Positions 53,499 to 63,589 of a DNA stretch of 64,000 nucleotides are shown in pieces. Each line of letters opens with the position of its first letter. Position 1 is the stretch's first letter. The stretch comes from Arthrobacter sp. B3I9 (lineage in GTDB: Bacteria; Actinomycetota; Actinomycetes; Actinomycetales; Micrococcaceae). Both the position numbers and the translations under genes were made by a program. The DNA is taken from NCBI RefSeq assembly GCF_030816935.1, contig NZ_JAUSYO010000001.1:248001-312000 (forward strand), in the 5' to 3' direction. The notes below the pieces were generated by a model. It was not told the origin of the DNA. It searched no databases and worked only from the letters and a program-made list of their open reading frames with translations.

Positions 53499-53615
53499 CT
53501 AATCAACCGTGTCGGTCGATTTGCTCCAGACTGTTTTCCGGGCTTCCGAATCCTGCACTTTCCTGTAGAGCAGGACGCCTGCGACCGTAGCTGCAACAAC
53601 GAGCAACTTCTTCAC
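53499..53615 (-). CDS. DLW-39 family small membrane protein
   Basis: A 38-residue ORF from GTG 53615: VKKLLVVAATVAGVLLYRKV then QDSEARKTVWSKSTDTVD. One N-terminal transmembrane helix and a short soluble tail with a conserved Trp match the DLW-39 family, tiny proteins found between tRNA-Ile and tRNA-Ala near gyrA in actinobacteria. There is no strong ribosome site. Function unknown. It fills the 259-base gap between the two tRNAs, so this stretch is not empty. Confidence 0.85.
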   Translation of the reverse strand: MKKLLVVAATVAGVLLYRKVQDSEARKTVWSKSTDTVD

Positions 53616-53686
53616 ACGCACCCCGTTCCGGTCCCGGCGAAACCCGGACCATCACCAAACCCCTACGGAAACCTGTACAGGTTCCG

Positions 53687-53760
53687 TGGGCGTACCAGGA
53701 CTTGAACCTGGGACCTCTTCGTTATCAGCGAAGCGCTCTAACCGCCTGAGCTATACGCCC
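53687..53760 (-). tRNA. tRNA-Ile (GAT)
   Basis: On the minus strand acceptor stem GGGCGTA pairs with TACGCCC, discriminator A at 53687; anticodon loop CTGATAA gives GAT; T-arm GGTTCAAGTCC. CCA is not encoded. 74 bases. Located 98 bases after the DUF3566 gene, as in other actinobacteria. Confidence 0.96.
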
Positions 53761-53858
53761 CGATGCCTCATCGGGCCGAGATATGACTTTACAGCACATC
53801 CCGGCCCGATCTCAAATCGAGGCATTTCCCGGCAGAATCCCCGGGAAACTTGCGGGTT

Positions 53859-54443
53859 TCAGTCGTCCGTGAGAGTCACACCGATGCCGCCCACCAAGGT
53901 GGCAGAGATGTTGTACAGCACGGCTGAGAGCATGGAAAGTGCTGTCAGCAAGACGACGTTGATCACGGCGATGATGACCGCGAAGGAGGCCACCTGGCCC
54001 AGCGAGGCCACCTTCTTCAGTTCGAAGCCGCCGCCCTCGGAGCCGGCCAGGGTGCCGAGGAGGCTATCGACCTGGTCGAAAATGCCAGTCAGGTCCAGGA
54101 CCGTCCACAGCACGATCGCCGCCACAACGGTTACGATGCCGAGGGCCACCGAGAGCAGAAAAGCCATCTTCAGGACGGACCAGGGGTCAACCTTGCTGAC
54201 CAGCAGCCTGGCGCGGCGCACCTTGGCCCTGGGAGCGGGTTTGACCAGCCCGGGCGGGTTCTGGCCCGGACGCTGCCCAGCCACCCCCTGTCCGGGTCCC
54301 TGGGGACGTTGTGCCGCATCCACAGTGCCGGCGGAAGCACCGGGACGCTGCTGCGGGCGGGACGGCGCGCTCACGCGAGGGGCGGATGCGGGCTGCCGCG
54401 TTCCGTTGCTGTTGGGCGTGGAATATGAGTCGGGATTACTCAC
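53859..54443 (-). CDS. DUF3566 membrane protein downstream of gyrA
   Basis: A 194-residue protein with a Pro/Gln/Ser/Arg-rich cytoplasmic N-terminus (residues 1-75) and two transmembrane helices ([21 protein letters not shown], about 93-113, and [20 protein letters not shown], about 155-174), the DUF3566 pattern. The homologous gene follows gyrA in most actinobacteria and is linked there to cell envelope or wall synthesis. GTG 54443 overlaps the gyrA stop by four bases. No sign of signal peptide cleavage. Confidence 0.88.
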   Translation of the reverse strand: MSNPDSYSTPNSNGTRQPASAPRVSAPSRPQQRPGASAGTVDAAQRPQGPGQGVAGQRPGQNPPGLVKPAPRAKVRRARLLVSKVDPWSVLKMAFLLSVALGIVTVVAAIVLWTVLDLTGIFDQVDSLLGTLAGSEGGGFELKKVASLGQVASFAVIIAVINVVLLTALSMLSAVLYNISATLVGGIGVTLTDD

Positions 54444-57131
54444 TCGTTACCTCCGGTGTTGTCTTCGTCCAGCTCGGCATCGCCTGATGACTCATCTGAC
54501 TCCGGGGCCGGTACTGATTCTGCCTCTACGGACCCTTGGTGTGATCCCGTATCTTCAGCCAACGTTACGTCATCCTGCTCGGATGCCAGGCTTTCCTCAT
54601 CGGTTTCCAGGCCACGTTCGCTGTTGCGAGCGACCTCGATAATGCGGTCGTTCTTGTCCGGCTTGGCAAAAATGACGCCCATCGTGTCGCGTCCCTTGGC
54701 GGGAACACCGGAGACGGAGGACCGGACGACCTTGCCGCCTTCCATGACGACCAGAACCTCATCCTCCTCATGGACGATCAAGGCACCGACCAGATGTCCG
54801 CGCTCCTCCTGGTACTTTCCGACCTTGATGCCGAGACCGCCGCGTCCCTGGAGCCGGTATTCCTCCACCGCGGTGCGCTTGGCGTAGCCGCCCTCGGTGA
54901 CGATAAAGACGAACGAGCCGTCCTGGACCACGTCGGCCGCGAGCAGTTCGTCTTCCTCCCGGAACTTCATGCCGGTTACGCCGGACGTTGCCCCGGCCCA
55001 TCGGGCGCAGGGCCTCATCCGTTGCGGTGAAGCGGATCGACTGCCCCATCCGGGACACCAGCATGAGGTCATCGCTTTCGGATACCAGCTGGGCGGAAAC
55101 GAGCTCGTCGCCGTCGCGCAGGTTGATGGCGATCACACCGGCGGAGCGGTTCGTGTCGTAGTCCTCGAGCCGCGTCTTCTTGACGAGGCCGCGCTTGGTG
55201 GCAAGCACCAGGTACGGCGCCTGCTGGTAGTCCCGCAGGTCCAGCACCTGGGCGATGTGCTCGTCCGGCTGGAATGCAAGCAGGTTGGCCACGTGCTGGC
55301 CCTTGGCATCGCGGCCGGCTTCGGCAAGCTCATAGGCCTTGGCCCGGTAAACGCGACCCAGGTTGGTGAAGAACAGGAGCCAGTGGTGGGTGGTGGTGAC
55401 GAAGAAGTGCTCGACAACGTCGTCGCCGCGCAGCTGCGCTCCCTTGATCCCCTTGCCACCGCGCTGCTGCGAGCGGTAGTTGTCGCTGCGGGTGCGCTTG
55501 ACGTAGCCGCCCCGGGTGATGGTGACAACCATCTCCTCTTCGGGGATCAGGTCTTCCATCGACATGTCACCATCGAAGCCCAGCAGCACCTTGGTACGCC
55601 GGTCGTCCCCGTGCTTGGCGACGATTTCGCCCAGTTCGGTGCTGATGATCTCCCGCTGCCGTTCCTCGGAGGCCAGGATCGCGTTGTATTCGGCGATCAG
55701 GGCTTCCAACTCTGCGTGGCGGTCCTGGATCTTTTGGCGTTCCAGGGCTGCGAGCCGGCGCAGCTGCATGTCCAGGATGGCGCGGGCCTGGAGCTCGTCG
55801 ATGTCGAGCAGCTCCATCAGCCCGTCGCGGGCCGCTTCGGTGGTGTTGGAGGCCCGGATCAAGGCGATGACCTCGTCCAGGGCGTCCAGCGCCTTGAGCA
55901 GGGCACGCAGGATGTGCGCTTCCTCCTCGGCCTTCCGGAGTCGGTAACGCGTCCGGCGCGCGATGACGTCCATCTGGTGAGTGACCCAGTGGCGGATGAA
56001 CGCGTCCAGGCTCAGGGTGCGGGGCACCCCGTCAACGATCGCCAGCATGTTCGCGGCGAAGTTGTCCTGCAGCTGGGTGTGCTTGTAGAGGTTGTTCAGC
56101 ACCACCTTCGCGACGGCGTCGCGCTTGAGTACGATCACGAGGCGCTGGCCGGTACGGCCGGACGTCTCGTCCCGCAGGTCGGCGATGCCGGAGATCTTGC
56201 CGTCCTTGACGAGCTCGGCGATCTTGATGGCCAGGTTGTCCGGGTTGGCCTGGTAGGGCAGTTCGGTGACGACGAGGCAGGTGCGGCCCTGGAGCTCCTC
56301 GACGTTGACTACGGCGCGCATGGTGATCGAGCCGCGGCCCGTGCGGTAGGCGTCCTCGATGCCCTTGTGGCCCAGGATCGTGGCACCGGTCGGGAAGTCC
56401 GGACCCTTGATCCGCCGGATCAGCTCCTCGAGCAGCTCCTCGCGGCTGGCGGTCGGGTTGGCGAGGTACCACTGGACCCCGTCAGCAACTTCCCGGAGGT
56501 TGTGCGGCGGAATGTTGGTGGCCATGCCGACGGCGATGCCGGAGGATCCGTTGACCAGCAGGTTCGGGAACCGCGCCGGGAGAATAGTCGGTTCCTGGTT
56601 CTTGCCGTCGTAGTTATCCTGGAAGTCGACGGTTTCCTCGTCGATGTCGCGGACCATCTCCATGGCGAGCGGAGCCATCTTGGTTTCGGTGTACCGCGGA
56701 GCGGCGGCGCCGTCGTTGCCGGGTGAACCGAAGTTGCCCTGCCCGAGCGCCAACGGGTAGCGCATGGTCCAGTCCTGAATGAGCCGGACCAGCGCATCGT
56801 AGATGGCGGTGTCACCGTGCGGGTGGTACTGGCCCATGACTTCGCCGACCACGCGGGCGCACTTGTTGAACGAGCGGTCGGGGCGGTAGCCGCCGTCGAA
56901 CATCGCGTAGAGCACGCGCCGGTGCACTGGCTTGAGGCCGTCGCGGACGTCAGGAAGGGCGCGGCCGACGATCACTGCCATGGCGTAGTCGAGGTAGGAC
57001 CGCTGCATTTCCGTCTGCAGGTCCACCTGCTCGACCCGGTCAGTCAGCACGTCGGTGTCCAGGACAACGCCTTCGAGGACGGGCTCGGTACCGGCCGGAC
57101 CGGTGGGAACCTCTGGTGTTTCATCGCTCAT
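54440..57131 (-). pseudogene. gyrA: DNA gyrase subunit A, frameshifted by one extra G (possible sequence error)
   Basis: From ATG 57131 the frame gives a full GyrA N-terminus: [14 protein letters not shown] (Thr at the Ser83 and Asp at the Asp87 positions of E. coli, wild type in look), catalytic Tyr147 in AAPRYTETK, and the beta-pinwheel up to MGRGN. There the frame breaks; the rest ([20 protein letters not shown] to DNTGGNE) continues in another frame to 54440. Removing one C (plus strand) of the run 54991-54994 restores one product of about 896 residues, the normal size. GyrA is essential, so an assembly error is likely. Stop overlaps DUF3566. Confidence 0.9.
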
Positions 57132-57190
57132 GGTCTATGTTTTCCGTTTCAGGTATATATCAGTCCAGGAATATAAGGGCCGTTTCGCCG

Positions 57191-59275
57191 CTAGATATCG
57201 AGGAACCGGACGTCCTTGGCGTTCTGCTGGATGAAATTCCGGCGCGATTCAACGTCCTCGCCCATCAGCGTGGAGAAGATCTGGTCCGCTGCCAGGGCGT
57301 CGTCCATCGTGACCTGCAGGAGGGTCCGGTGATCGGGGTCCATGGTGGTGTCCCAGAGTTCGGTGTAGTCCATCTCGCCGAGGCCCTTGTAGCGCTGGAT
57401 CCCGTTGTCCTTCGGGATGCGGCGACCGGCGGCTTGGCCGGAGACCAGCTTGGCGTCGCGTTCCCGGTCGCTGTAGACGTAGTCGTGCGGGGCGTTGGAC
57501 CACTTGATCCGGTACAGCGGCGGCTGTGCCAGGTAGACGTAGCCGTTTTCGATCAGCGGCCGCATGTAGCGGAACAGCAATGTCATGAGCAGGGTGGTGA
57601 TGTGCTGGCCGTCGACGTCGGCATCGGCCATCAGGACGATCTTGTGGTAGCGCAGCTTCGCAAGGTCGAAGTCCTCACCGATGCCGGTGCCGAACGCCGT
57701 GATCATGGACTGGACCTCGGCGTTGCCGAGGGCCTTATCCAGCCGGGCGCGCTCAACGTTCAGGATCTTTCCGCGCAGCGGCAGGATGGCCTGGGTCTCC
57801 GGATTGCGGCCACGCTTGGCGGAACCGCCCGCGGAGTCGCCCTCCACGATGTAAACCTCGCACTTGCCCGGATCCTTGGAGGAGCAGTCGGAGAGCTTTC
57901 CGGGCATACCGAACGATTCCAGCGGACTCTTGCGGCGTGCGTTGTCGCGGGCCTTACGGGCAGCCATGCGGGCCTGAGCAGCCGAAATGGCCTTGCGGAT
58001 GACGTCACGGGCGGGGCCGGGGTTGCGTTCCAGCCAGTCACCGAGCCCGTCGGTGACAACGCGCTGGACGAAGCCCTTAACCTCGGAGTTCCCGAGCTTC
58101 GTCTTGGTCTGGCCTTCGAACTGCGGCTCGGCAAGCTTCACGGAAATCACGGCCGTGAGGCCTTCGCGGATGTCATCGCCGGTGAGGTTGTCGTCCTTTT
58201 CCTTGATGATGCTCTTCTCGCGCGCGTAGCGGTTGATCAAGGACGTCATCGCGGCACGGAATCCCTCTTCGTGGGTGCCGCCTTCGTGCGTGTTGATGGT
58301 GTTGGCGTAGGTATGCACGCTCTCGGAATACGCCGTGGTCCACTGCATGGCCATTTCCAGGGCGATGTGGCGGTCCGTGTCCTCGGTTTCGAAGGCGATC
58401 ACGTCCTCGTGGACCACATCGACTTTCTTGCCGGAGTTCAGGTGCTTCACGTAGTCCAGCAGGCCCTCGTCGTACTGGTAGACGACGGTGTGGAACTCTG
58501 CAGGGACTTCGCCTTCCGTCGGAATGACGTCGAGGTCAAGGTCCTCGTCCGCGGAGTCGGACTCCGCGGCCTGGCGTTCGTCGGTCAGCGTGATGCGCAG
58601 GCCCTTGTTGAGGAAGGCCATCTGCTGGAAGCGTGCGCGCAGGGTCTCGAAATCGAATTCCGTGGTTTCGAAGATGCTGGCATCCGGGTAAAACGTCTGG
58701 GTGGTACCGGTCTCGTCGGTTTCCTCGCCCTTGACGAGACCGCCCTGCGGCTTGCCGCCGTCGGCGAAGGACATCCGCCAGACGTGGCCCTGGCGGCGGA
58801 CCTCCGTGTCGACCCGGCTGGAGAGAGCATTCACCACGGAGATGCCGACGCCGTGCAGGCCGCCCGATACCGCGTAGCCGCCGCCACCGAACTTGCCGCC
58901 GGCGTGCAGGATGGTCATCACCACCTCGACAGTGGGCTTGTGCTCGGTGGGATGCATGTCCACCGGAATGCCTCGCCCGTTATCGACCACCTTCACGCCG
59001 CCGTCGGCCTGCAGAACGATTTCGATGTGCGTGCAGTAGCCGGCCAGGGCCTCATCGACCGAGTTATCCACCACCTCATAGACCAGGTGGTGCAGGCCGC
59101 GCGGCCCGGTGGATCCGATATACATGCCCGGCCGCTTCCGGACCGCCTCCAAGCCCTCAAGCACCGTGATGTCGCTGGCACCGTAGCCGTGGCGCGTATC
59201 AGCTTCGGCCGGGATATCCGCAGCTTCCGCCACTACTTCTTCCACTTCGGCAATTTCTGTATTGTCGCTAGCCAC
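57191..59275 (-). CDS. gyrB: DNA gyrase subunit B
   Basis: A 694-residue ATPase subunit of gyrase when read from GTG 59275, which has GAGGAG twelve bases upstream; an ATG at 59323 in frame would add 16 residues. ATP site motifs are [25 protein letters not shown] and the GHKL lid; the Toprim domain has [12 protein letters not shown] and DADVDGQH. The C-terminus ends with the expected DVRFLDI. Gyrase introduces negative supercoils with GyrA. The gene precedes gyrA by 59 bases on the same strand; upstream lies dciA-like and recF. Confidence 0.95.
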   Translation of the reverse strand: MASDNTEIAEVEEVVAEAADIPAEADTRHGYGASDITVLEGLEAVRKRPGMYIGSTGPRGLHHLVYEVVDNSVDEALAGYCTHIEIVLQADGGVKVVDNGRGIPVDMHPTEHKPTVEVVMTILHAGGKFGGGGYAVSGGLHGVGISVVNALSSRVDTEVRRQGHVWRMSFADGGKPQGGLVKGEETDETGTTQTFYPDASIFETTEFDFETLRARFQQMAFLNKGLRITLTDERQAAESDSADEDLDLDVIPTEGEVPAEFHTVVYQYDEGLLDYVKHLNSGKKVDVVHEDVIAFETEDTDRHIALEMAMQWTTAYSESVHTYANTINTHEGGTHEEGFRAAMTSLINRYAREKSIIKEKDDNLTGDDIREGLTAVISVKLAEPQFEGQTKTKLGNSEVKGFVQRVVTDGLGDWLERNPGPARDVIRKAISAAQARMAARKARDNARRKSPLESFGMPGKLSDCSSKDPGKCEVYIVEGDSAGGSAKRGRNPETQAILPLRGKILNVERARLDKALGNAEVQSMITAFGTGIGEDFDLAKLRYHKIVLMADADVDGQHITTLLMTLLFRYMRPLIENGYVYLAQPPLYRIKWSNAPHDYVYSDRERDAKLVSGQAAGRRIPKDNGIQRYKGLGEMDYTELWDTTMDPDHRTLLQVTMDDALAADQIFSTLMGEDVESRRNFIQQNAKDVRFLDI

Positions 59276-59686
59276 AGGCGCTTTCGACTCCTCTATGTTC
59301 GATGGAGGCCGGCCGTCACCCATCCGGAAGGATGGCGTCTGCCGACAGGCACGTCTCTGATCACACCGTTGAACCCGCTGAGCCGAGGAGCCGCCTGCCG
59401 CACGCAGACATTGCGTCGGAAACGGACTCAGTCAACGTTTCACCGGCGCCCAATTATCTACCATGATTCTACCGTGCCCAGTAGCCCAAACCCGCATTCT
59501 GGGGCGCCTGCCGGGGACGAAAATACCGCTGGGAGGCCGCAGACTCCGTCTGCAAGCGTCCCGGCGTCCGAGCATGGGGTGCCTATACGGCCCCCGGGCC
59601 TTGAAGCGCCCTGCATGCCGTCTGTAGATTTTTCTACGGCTTATGCAGGGAGTGAGGCAAAACCGGAGCTCGATTGACGGCTCGGC
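59276..59686. other. Gap between the dciA-like gene and gyrB
   Basis: No gene seen. It must include the gyrB promoter on the minus strand; an AT-richer patch at about 59450-59475 is the best candidate area but no clear -35/-10 pair was found. Confidence 0.4.
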
Positions 59687-60250
59687 CTACCCGTAGGTGT
59701 CCCGCGGCCCACGCCCGTTGACCGTCCGTCCGCCCTTCCGCCAGCTGGGCGCCGCCGGCCCGAGCACCTGGATCTTCGTCACCACGCCGTCCCCCAGCTC
59801 GGTCCGGAACTTCTCGAGCAGACTGAAGCTCAACAACCGCAGCTGCGTGGCCCACGCGGTGGAATCACAACGGACGTGCAAGGTGGTGTCATCGAAACTC
59901 TCAGGAGTGCAGTGCGCCGAAATCTCCGGGCCCACGAGGTTCGCCCATTCCGCCATCACCGACCCGACGGCCACCGGGGAGGACCAGCCGCGTTCGGCAA
60001 CAAGGCGGCCGACCACCTTGCCCAGGCCGAGGGGGTCCCTGCCGGTGCCGTGGAATTGCCCGAACCCCCGGGTTCCTCCGGCGCTGCGGTCGGACTTGGC
60101 CGCCGTGGCACCACTGCGCGGCGGAGCTTTCCGGCGGATTTCACCGCGGGCAGCGGCGGCCTCGCGCATCCTGTTGAGCGCGGACTGGGCAGCGTCGATG
60201 TCGTCAGGATCGCGGCCCGGTTGCAGGCCGCCGTCGATATCCTTATTCAT
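59687..60250 (-). CDS. DUF721 / DciA-family protein
   Basis: A 187-residue protein. A Lys/Arg/Gly-rich N-terminus (residues 1-70) is followed by the DUF721 domain (VVGRLVAERGWSSPVAVGSV to VTKIQVLG) and a short basic tail. Many DUF721 proteins are DciA, which loads the replicative helicase DnaB in bacteria without DnaC; the location in the dnaN-recF-gyrB block is the usual one in actinobacteria. ATG 60250 overlaps the recF stop (ATGA), so the two are coupled. Confidence 0.9.
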   Translation of the reverse strand: MNKDIDGGLQPGRDPDDIDAAQSALNRMREAAAARGEIRRKAPPRSGATAAKSDRSAGGTRGFGQFHGTGRDPLGLGKVVGRLVAERGWSSPVAVGSVMAEWANLVGPEISAHCTPESFDDTTLHVRCDSTAWATQLRLLSFSLLEKFRTELGDGVVTKIQVLGPAAPSWRKGGRTVNGRGPRDTYG

Positions 60251-61449
60251 CGATCTTCCGGCTCATCGATTCCTCCCGGGATGACTTTCACCCGCCGTCC
60301 GGCCAGCTCCGCGGGAATGTCGTCCTCGACGGCGGCCGTCACCAGCACCTGCTCGGCGCCGGATACTATTGCCGCCAGTTTACGCCGTCGCTGGACGTCC
60401 AACTCGGCAAACACGTCGTCCAAAATCAGGATGGGAGCGGACCCTCCGGTGCGGGCGTCGTCGAGCATCACGTAGTAGGACGCCAGACGCAGGGACAGAC
60501 ACATCGACCAGGTTTCGCCATGGGAGGCGTATCCCTTTGCGGGGGCCTGTCCGAGGACCAGTTCAAGCTCATCACGGTGCGGCCCCACGAGCGAAATCCC
60601 GCGGTCCAACTCCCTGCGGCGCGAGGCCGCGAACGCCTGGACGTAACGGTCGGTGAGTTCCGCTACGGACAACTGGCGCAGATCCTCCACCGCAACGCCC
60701 ACGGCACCGCCGGCGGCCGCCGGCCCGGCGCCGTCGTCGTCAACAATGCCTTGCAGCGTTGAACGGTAGATGGCACCGGCTTCCTTGGACCCGTCGGTGA
60801 GTTGCGCGTAGGCGCTTTTGAGGTGCGGCCGGAGCCGTTCCACCAGTTCCAGCCTCGCGTGCAGCAACTCGGCCCCCGCCCGTGCCATGTGCTGGTCCCA
60901 CACATCGAGGGTGGCCTCGTGGCCGCTCGTGAATTTGCCGGCCCGGCCGGATTTGAGCAGGGCGTTGCGCTGCTTAAGCACCCGGTCGTAGTCGCTTCGA
61001 GTTGCGGCATGGCGGGGCACGAGGCTGACCAGCAGCTCGTCGAGGAAACGCCGGCGGCTGGACGGATCGCCCTTGACCAAGGCTAGGTCTTCCGGCGCGA
61101 AGAGCACCGTCTGGCAGATGCCCAGGACGTCACGGGCGCGGACCGGGTTGCTGCGGTTGATCCGCGCACGGTTGGCACGGCCCGCATTGATTTCCAGTTC
61201 CAGAACGGTCGACTGCTCGCCGCGGACCAGCCTGGCCCGGATCAGGGCCCGCTCCGTCTCGAAGCGCAGCAGCGGGGCGTCGGAACTGACCCGGTGGGAA
61301 CTGAGCGTGGCGAGGTAACCGATGGCCTCCATCAGGTTGGTCTTGCCGATGCCGTTGGATCCGACCAGAACGGTCACACCCGGCGTCAGGCTAAGGTCCA
61401 CCTGGGCGTAACTGCGGAAATCAGTGAGCGAGAGTTGTTCGAGGTACAC
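60247..61449 (-). CDS. recF: DNA replication/repair protein RecF
   Basis: A 400-residue SMC-like ATPase. Walker A is GSNGIGKT (residues 30-37), the signature is SRRRFLDELL and Walker B ILILDDVFAELD near residue 335. RecF helps RecO and RecR load RecA at gaps. Start is GTG 61449, 26 bases after the gnd stop, and the stop overlaps dciA. Length is normal. Part of the dnaN-gnd-recF-dciA-gyrB string on one strand. Confidence 0.95.
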   Translation of the reverse strand: MYLEQLSLTDFRSYAQVDLSLTPGVTVLVGSNGIGKTNLMEAIGYLATLSSHRVSSDAPLLRFETERALIRARLVRGEQSTVLELEINAGRANRARINRSNPVRARDVLGICQTVLFAPEDLALVKGDPSSRRRFLDELLVSLVPRHAATRSDYDRVLKQRNALLKSGRAGKFTSGHEATLDVWDQHMARAGAELLHARLELVERLRPHLKSAYAQLTDGSKEAGAIYRSTLQGIVDDDGAGPAAAGGAVGVAVEDLRQLSVAELTDRYVQAFAASRRRELDRGISLVGPHRDELELVLGQAPAKGYASHGETWSMCLSLRLASYYVMLDDARTGGSAPILILDDVFAELDVQRRRKLAAIVSGAEQVLVTAAVEDDIPAELAGRRVKVIPGGIDEPEDR

Positions 61450-61475
61450 GCCGGGTTCAGGATTTCAGGGCAGGA

Positions 61476-62360
61476 CTATTTCGCCGGGCGTGTGGCATGC
61501 CCGCCGAACTGGTGACGCAAAGCGGAAACCATCTTCATTGCGGGGGAATTGTCTTCGCGGGAGGAGAAGCGGGCAAACAGCGCCGCCGTGATGGCCGGGG
61601 CGGGAACGGCGTTGGCGATCGCTTCTTCCACGGTCCACCGTCCTTCGCCGGAATCCTCCACGTAGTCGTCGATGGACACCAGCCCGGGATCCTCTTCCAA
61701 GGCTTTGACCATGAGGTCCAGCAGCCAGGAGCGGACAACGGTGCCCTTTTGCCAGGCCCGGAACGTTCCCGGAAGGTCCGTGACGATGTCCTTGGCCGCC
61801 AGGAGTTCGTAACCCTCGGCATAAGCCTGCATCAGACCGTATTCGATGCCGTTGTGGACCATTTTGGCGTAATGGCCCGCCCCGACGCCGCCCACGTGGA
61901 CGAAGCTGTCGGCCCGGTCACCTTCGGGGCGCAGCGCGTCGAAGACCGGCAGGGCGCGTTCGATGTCGGCCGGATCGCCGCCGGCCATCAGCCCGTAGCC
62001 GTTCTGGAGGCCCCAGACGCCGCCGGAAACGCCGCAATCCGCAAAGTGGATGCCTTTTTCGGCCAGGGCCGCGGCGTGTTTCTGGTCCTCGGTGAACCGG
62101 GAGTTCCCGCCATCGATTACCAGATCGCCGGCGTCGAGCTTGGTACCGAGCTCGGTGATGACGGCATCCGTGATTTCACCGGACGGGACCATCACCCAGA
62201 TCAGGCGCGGCGCGGGAACCGCGGCAATGAGCTCATCCACGCTGGCGACGTCGGCCACGTCCGGGTTCCGGTCAAAGCCCGTGACGTCGATTCCGCCTGC
62301 GCGCAGCCGGTCGCGCATGTTGAAACCCATCTTGCCAAGGCCGATCAGTCCGATGTGCAA
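61476..62360 (-). CDS. gnd: 6-phosphogluconate dehydrogenase, decarboxylating, short GndA type
   Basis: A 294-residue enzyme of the short form. HIGLIGLGKMGFNM is the NAD(P)-binding N-terminus, ADCGVSGGVWGLQNGYGLMAGG the substrate loop, and GAGHYAKMVHNGIEYGLMQ carries catalytic Lys. It converts 6-phosphogluconate to ribulose 5-phosphate and CO2. TTG 62360 gives the right length; the ORF reaching 62423 has no family likeness upstream. Its placement between dnaN and recF is usual for actinobacteria. Confidence 0.93.
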   Translation of the reverse strand: MHIGLIGLGKMGFNMRDRLRAGGIDVTGFDRNPDVADVASVDELIAAVPAPRLIWVMVPSGEITDAVITELGTKLDAGDLVIDGGNSRFTEDQKHAAALAEKGIHFADCGVSGGVWGLQNGYGLMAGGDPADIERALPVFDALRPEGDRADSFVHVGGVGAGHYAKMVHNGIEYGLMQAYAEGYELLAAKDIVTDLPGTFRAWQKGTVVRSWLLDLMVKALEEDPGLVSIDDYVEDSGEGRWTVEEAIANAVPAPAITAALFARFSSREDNSPAMKMVSALRHQFGGHATRPAK

Positions 62361-62464
62361 GGTATGAACTCTTTTCTTCGCTGTCTGCTTCGAGTGGCCC
62401 GTTGTCACCCAACTGGCTCGCAATTGGGGTCGTTATGAGGGGTCAAAACGACATGTGCTGCGAG

Positions 62465-63589
62465 TTAGTTGGGCAGCCGGACCGGCATGACGAGGTAGCG
62501 GTAATCGCCCTGATCCTCGCCGTCGGCGTCGTGCTGGGCGGTAATCATTGCGGGCTTGGGCGCCGACGTGAAGGAGAACCGGACGTACTTGGTTTCGATC
62601 ACGCTCAGGCCCTCGACCAGGTAGTGCGGGTTGAAGGCCACCGTGATGTCGTCCCCGCTGAGCTGCGCCTCCAGCTCTTCGGAGGCCTGGGCGTCCTCGC
62701 CGGTGCCCGCGTCCAGGTGCAGCTGGCCCTGGGTGAATGCTAGGCGGACCGGGGTGTTGCGTTCTGCCACCAGCGAGACGCGCCGGACCGCTTCGACGAG
62801 TTCCTGGGTCTGCACGGTCGCGTGGATCGGAGTGGACTCCGGGAAGAGGGAACGGATCTTGGGGTAGTCGCCGTCGACGAGGAGCGAGGTTGTGGTGCGT
62901 CCGCCGCTTTCGAAACCGATGAGCCTGCTGTCATCGTCGGCGAGGGCGAGGTTGATCTCGCCGCTGCCGCCAAGGGTCTTGGCCACTTCGTTGAGGGTTT
63001 TGGCCTTGACCAGGGCGCTCGTGGAGATTCCTGGGGTGACCGGCTTCCAGGGAACCTCGCGCATGGCAAGCCGGTAGCGGTCCGTGGCGAGCAGGGTGAT
63101 GAGATCGTCCTCGATCTCCATGCGCACGCCGGTGAGGATGGGCAGGGTGTCGTCCTTGCTGGCTGCAATGATCACCTGGGAAACGGCCTGGGCGAAGGAA
63201 TCACCGGGGACCGTGCCGCTGAGCGCAGGCAAAGCCGGTAGCGGCGGGTACTCGGCCTCGGGCATCGTCGCAAGGTGGAAGCTGCTCCGGCGGCAGGTGA
63301 GGGTGACTTTGTTGCCGTCCGTCTCCACGTCCACGGGTGCGGAGGGCAGGCTCCGGCAGATGTCCGCGAGGAGCCGCCCCGAGACGAGGATGGTGCCTTC
63401 GGTGGCAATGTCAGCGCCGATTTCCAGCCTGGCGGAGGTCTCGTAGTCGAAGCTCGAAAGGCTTACGGTGCCGGCTTCGGCTTTGAGGAGCAGGCCGGAA
63501 AGTACGGGTACAGGCGGCCGCGGAGACAACGACCGGGCGGTCCATGTCACGGCTTCTGCCAGGACGTCCCGTTCGACTCTGAACTTCAC
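62465..63589 (-). CDS. dnaN: DNA polymerase III beta subunit (sliding clamp)
   Basis: A 374-residue clamp. Start is GTG 63589 (KFRVERDVLAEAVTWTAR), and three clamp domains follow, ending in the usual VMPVRLPN. It forms the ring that tethers DNA polymerase to DNA. It is the last gene before the right edge; upstream, the dnaA-dnaN intergenic region begins. The gene order dnaN-gnd-recF confirms the origin lies next to it. Confidence 0.96.
   Translation of the reverse strand: MKFRVERDVLAEAVTWTARSLSPRPPVPVLSGLLLKAEAGTVSLSSFDYETSARLEIGADIATEGTILVSGRLLADICRSLPSAPVDVETDGNKVTLTCRRSSFHLATMPEAEYPPLPALPALSGTVPGDSFAQAVSQVIIAASKDDTLPILTGVRMEIEDDLITLLATDRYRLAMREVPWKPVTPGISTSALVKAKTLNEVAKTLGGSGEINLALADDDSRLIGFESGGRTTTSLLVDGDYPKIRSLFPESTPIHATVQTQELVEAVRRVSLVAERNTPVRLAFTQGQLHLDAGTGEDAQASEELEAQLSGDDITVAFNPHYLVEGLSVIETKYVRFSFTSAPKPAMITAQHDADGEDQGDYRYLVMPVRLPN

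Noticed and set aside
48237..53858. A mobile element or prophage between cyclophilin and tRNAs, because of a hypothetical repeat protein and two tRNAs
   Set aside because: No integrase, transposase or duplicated tRNA end was found; the tRNA-DLW-39-DUF3566-gyrA order is the normal one.
54897..56726. 609-codon frame antisense to gyrA
   Set aside because: Shadow ORF; gyrA reads on the other strand.
57116..59677. 853-codon open frame antisense to gyrB
   Set aside because: Shadow ORF caused by GC3 bias; the minus strand is GyrB from end to end.
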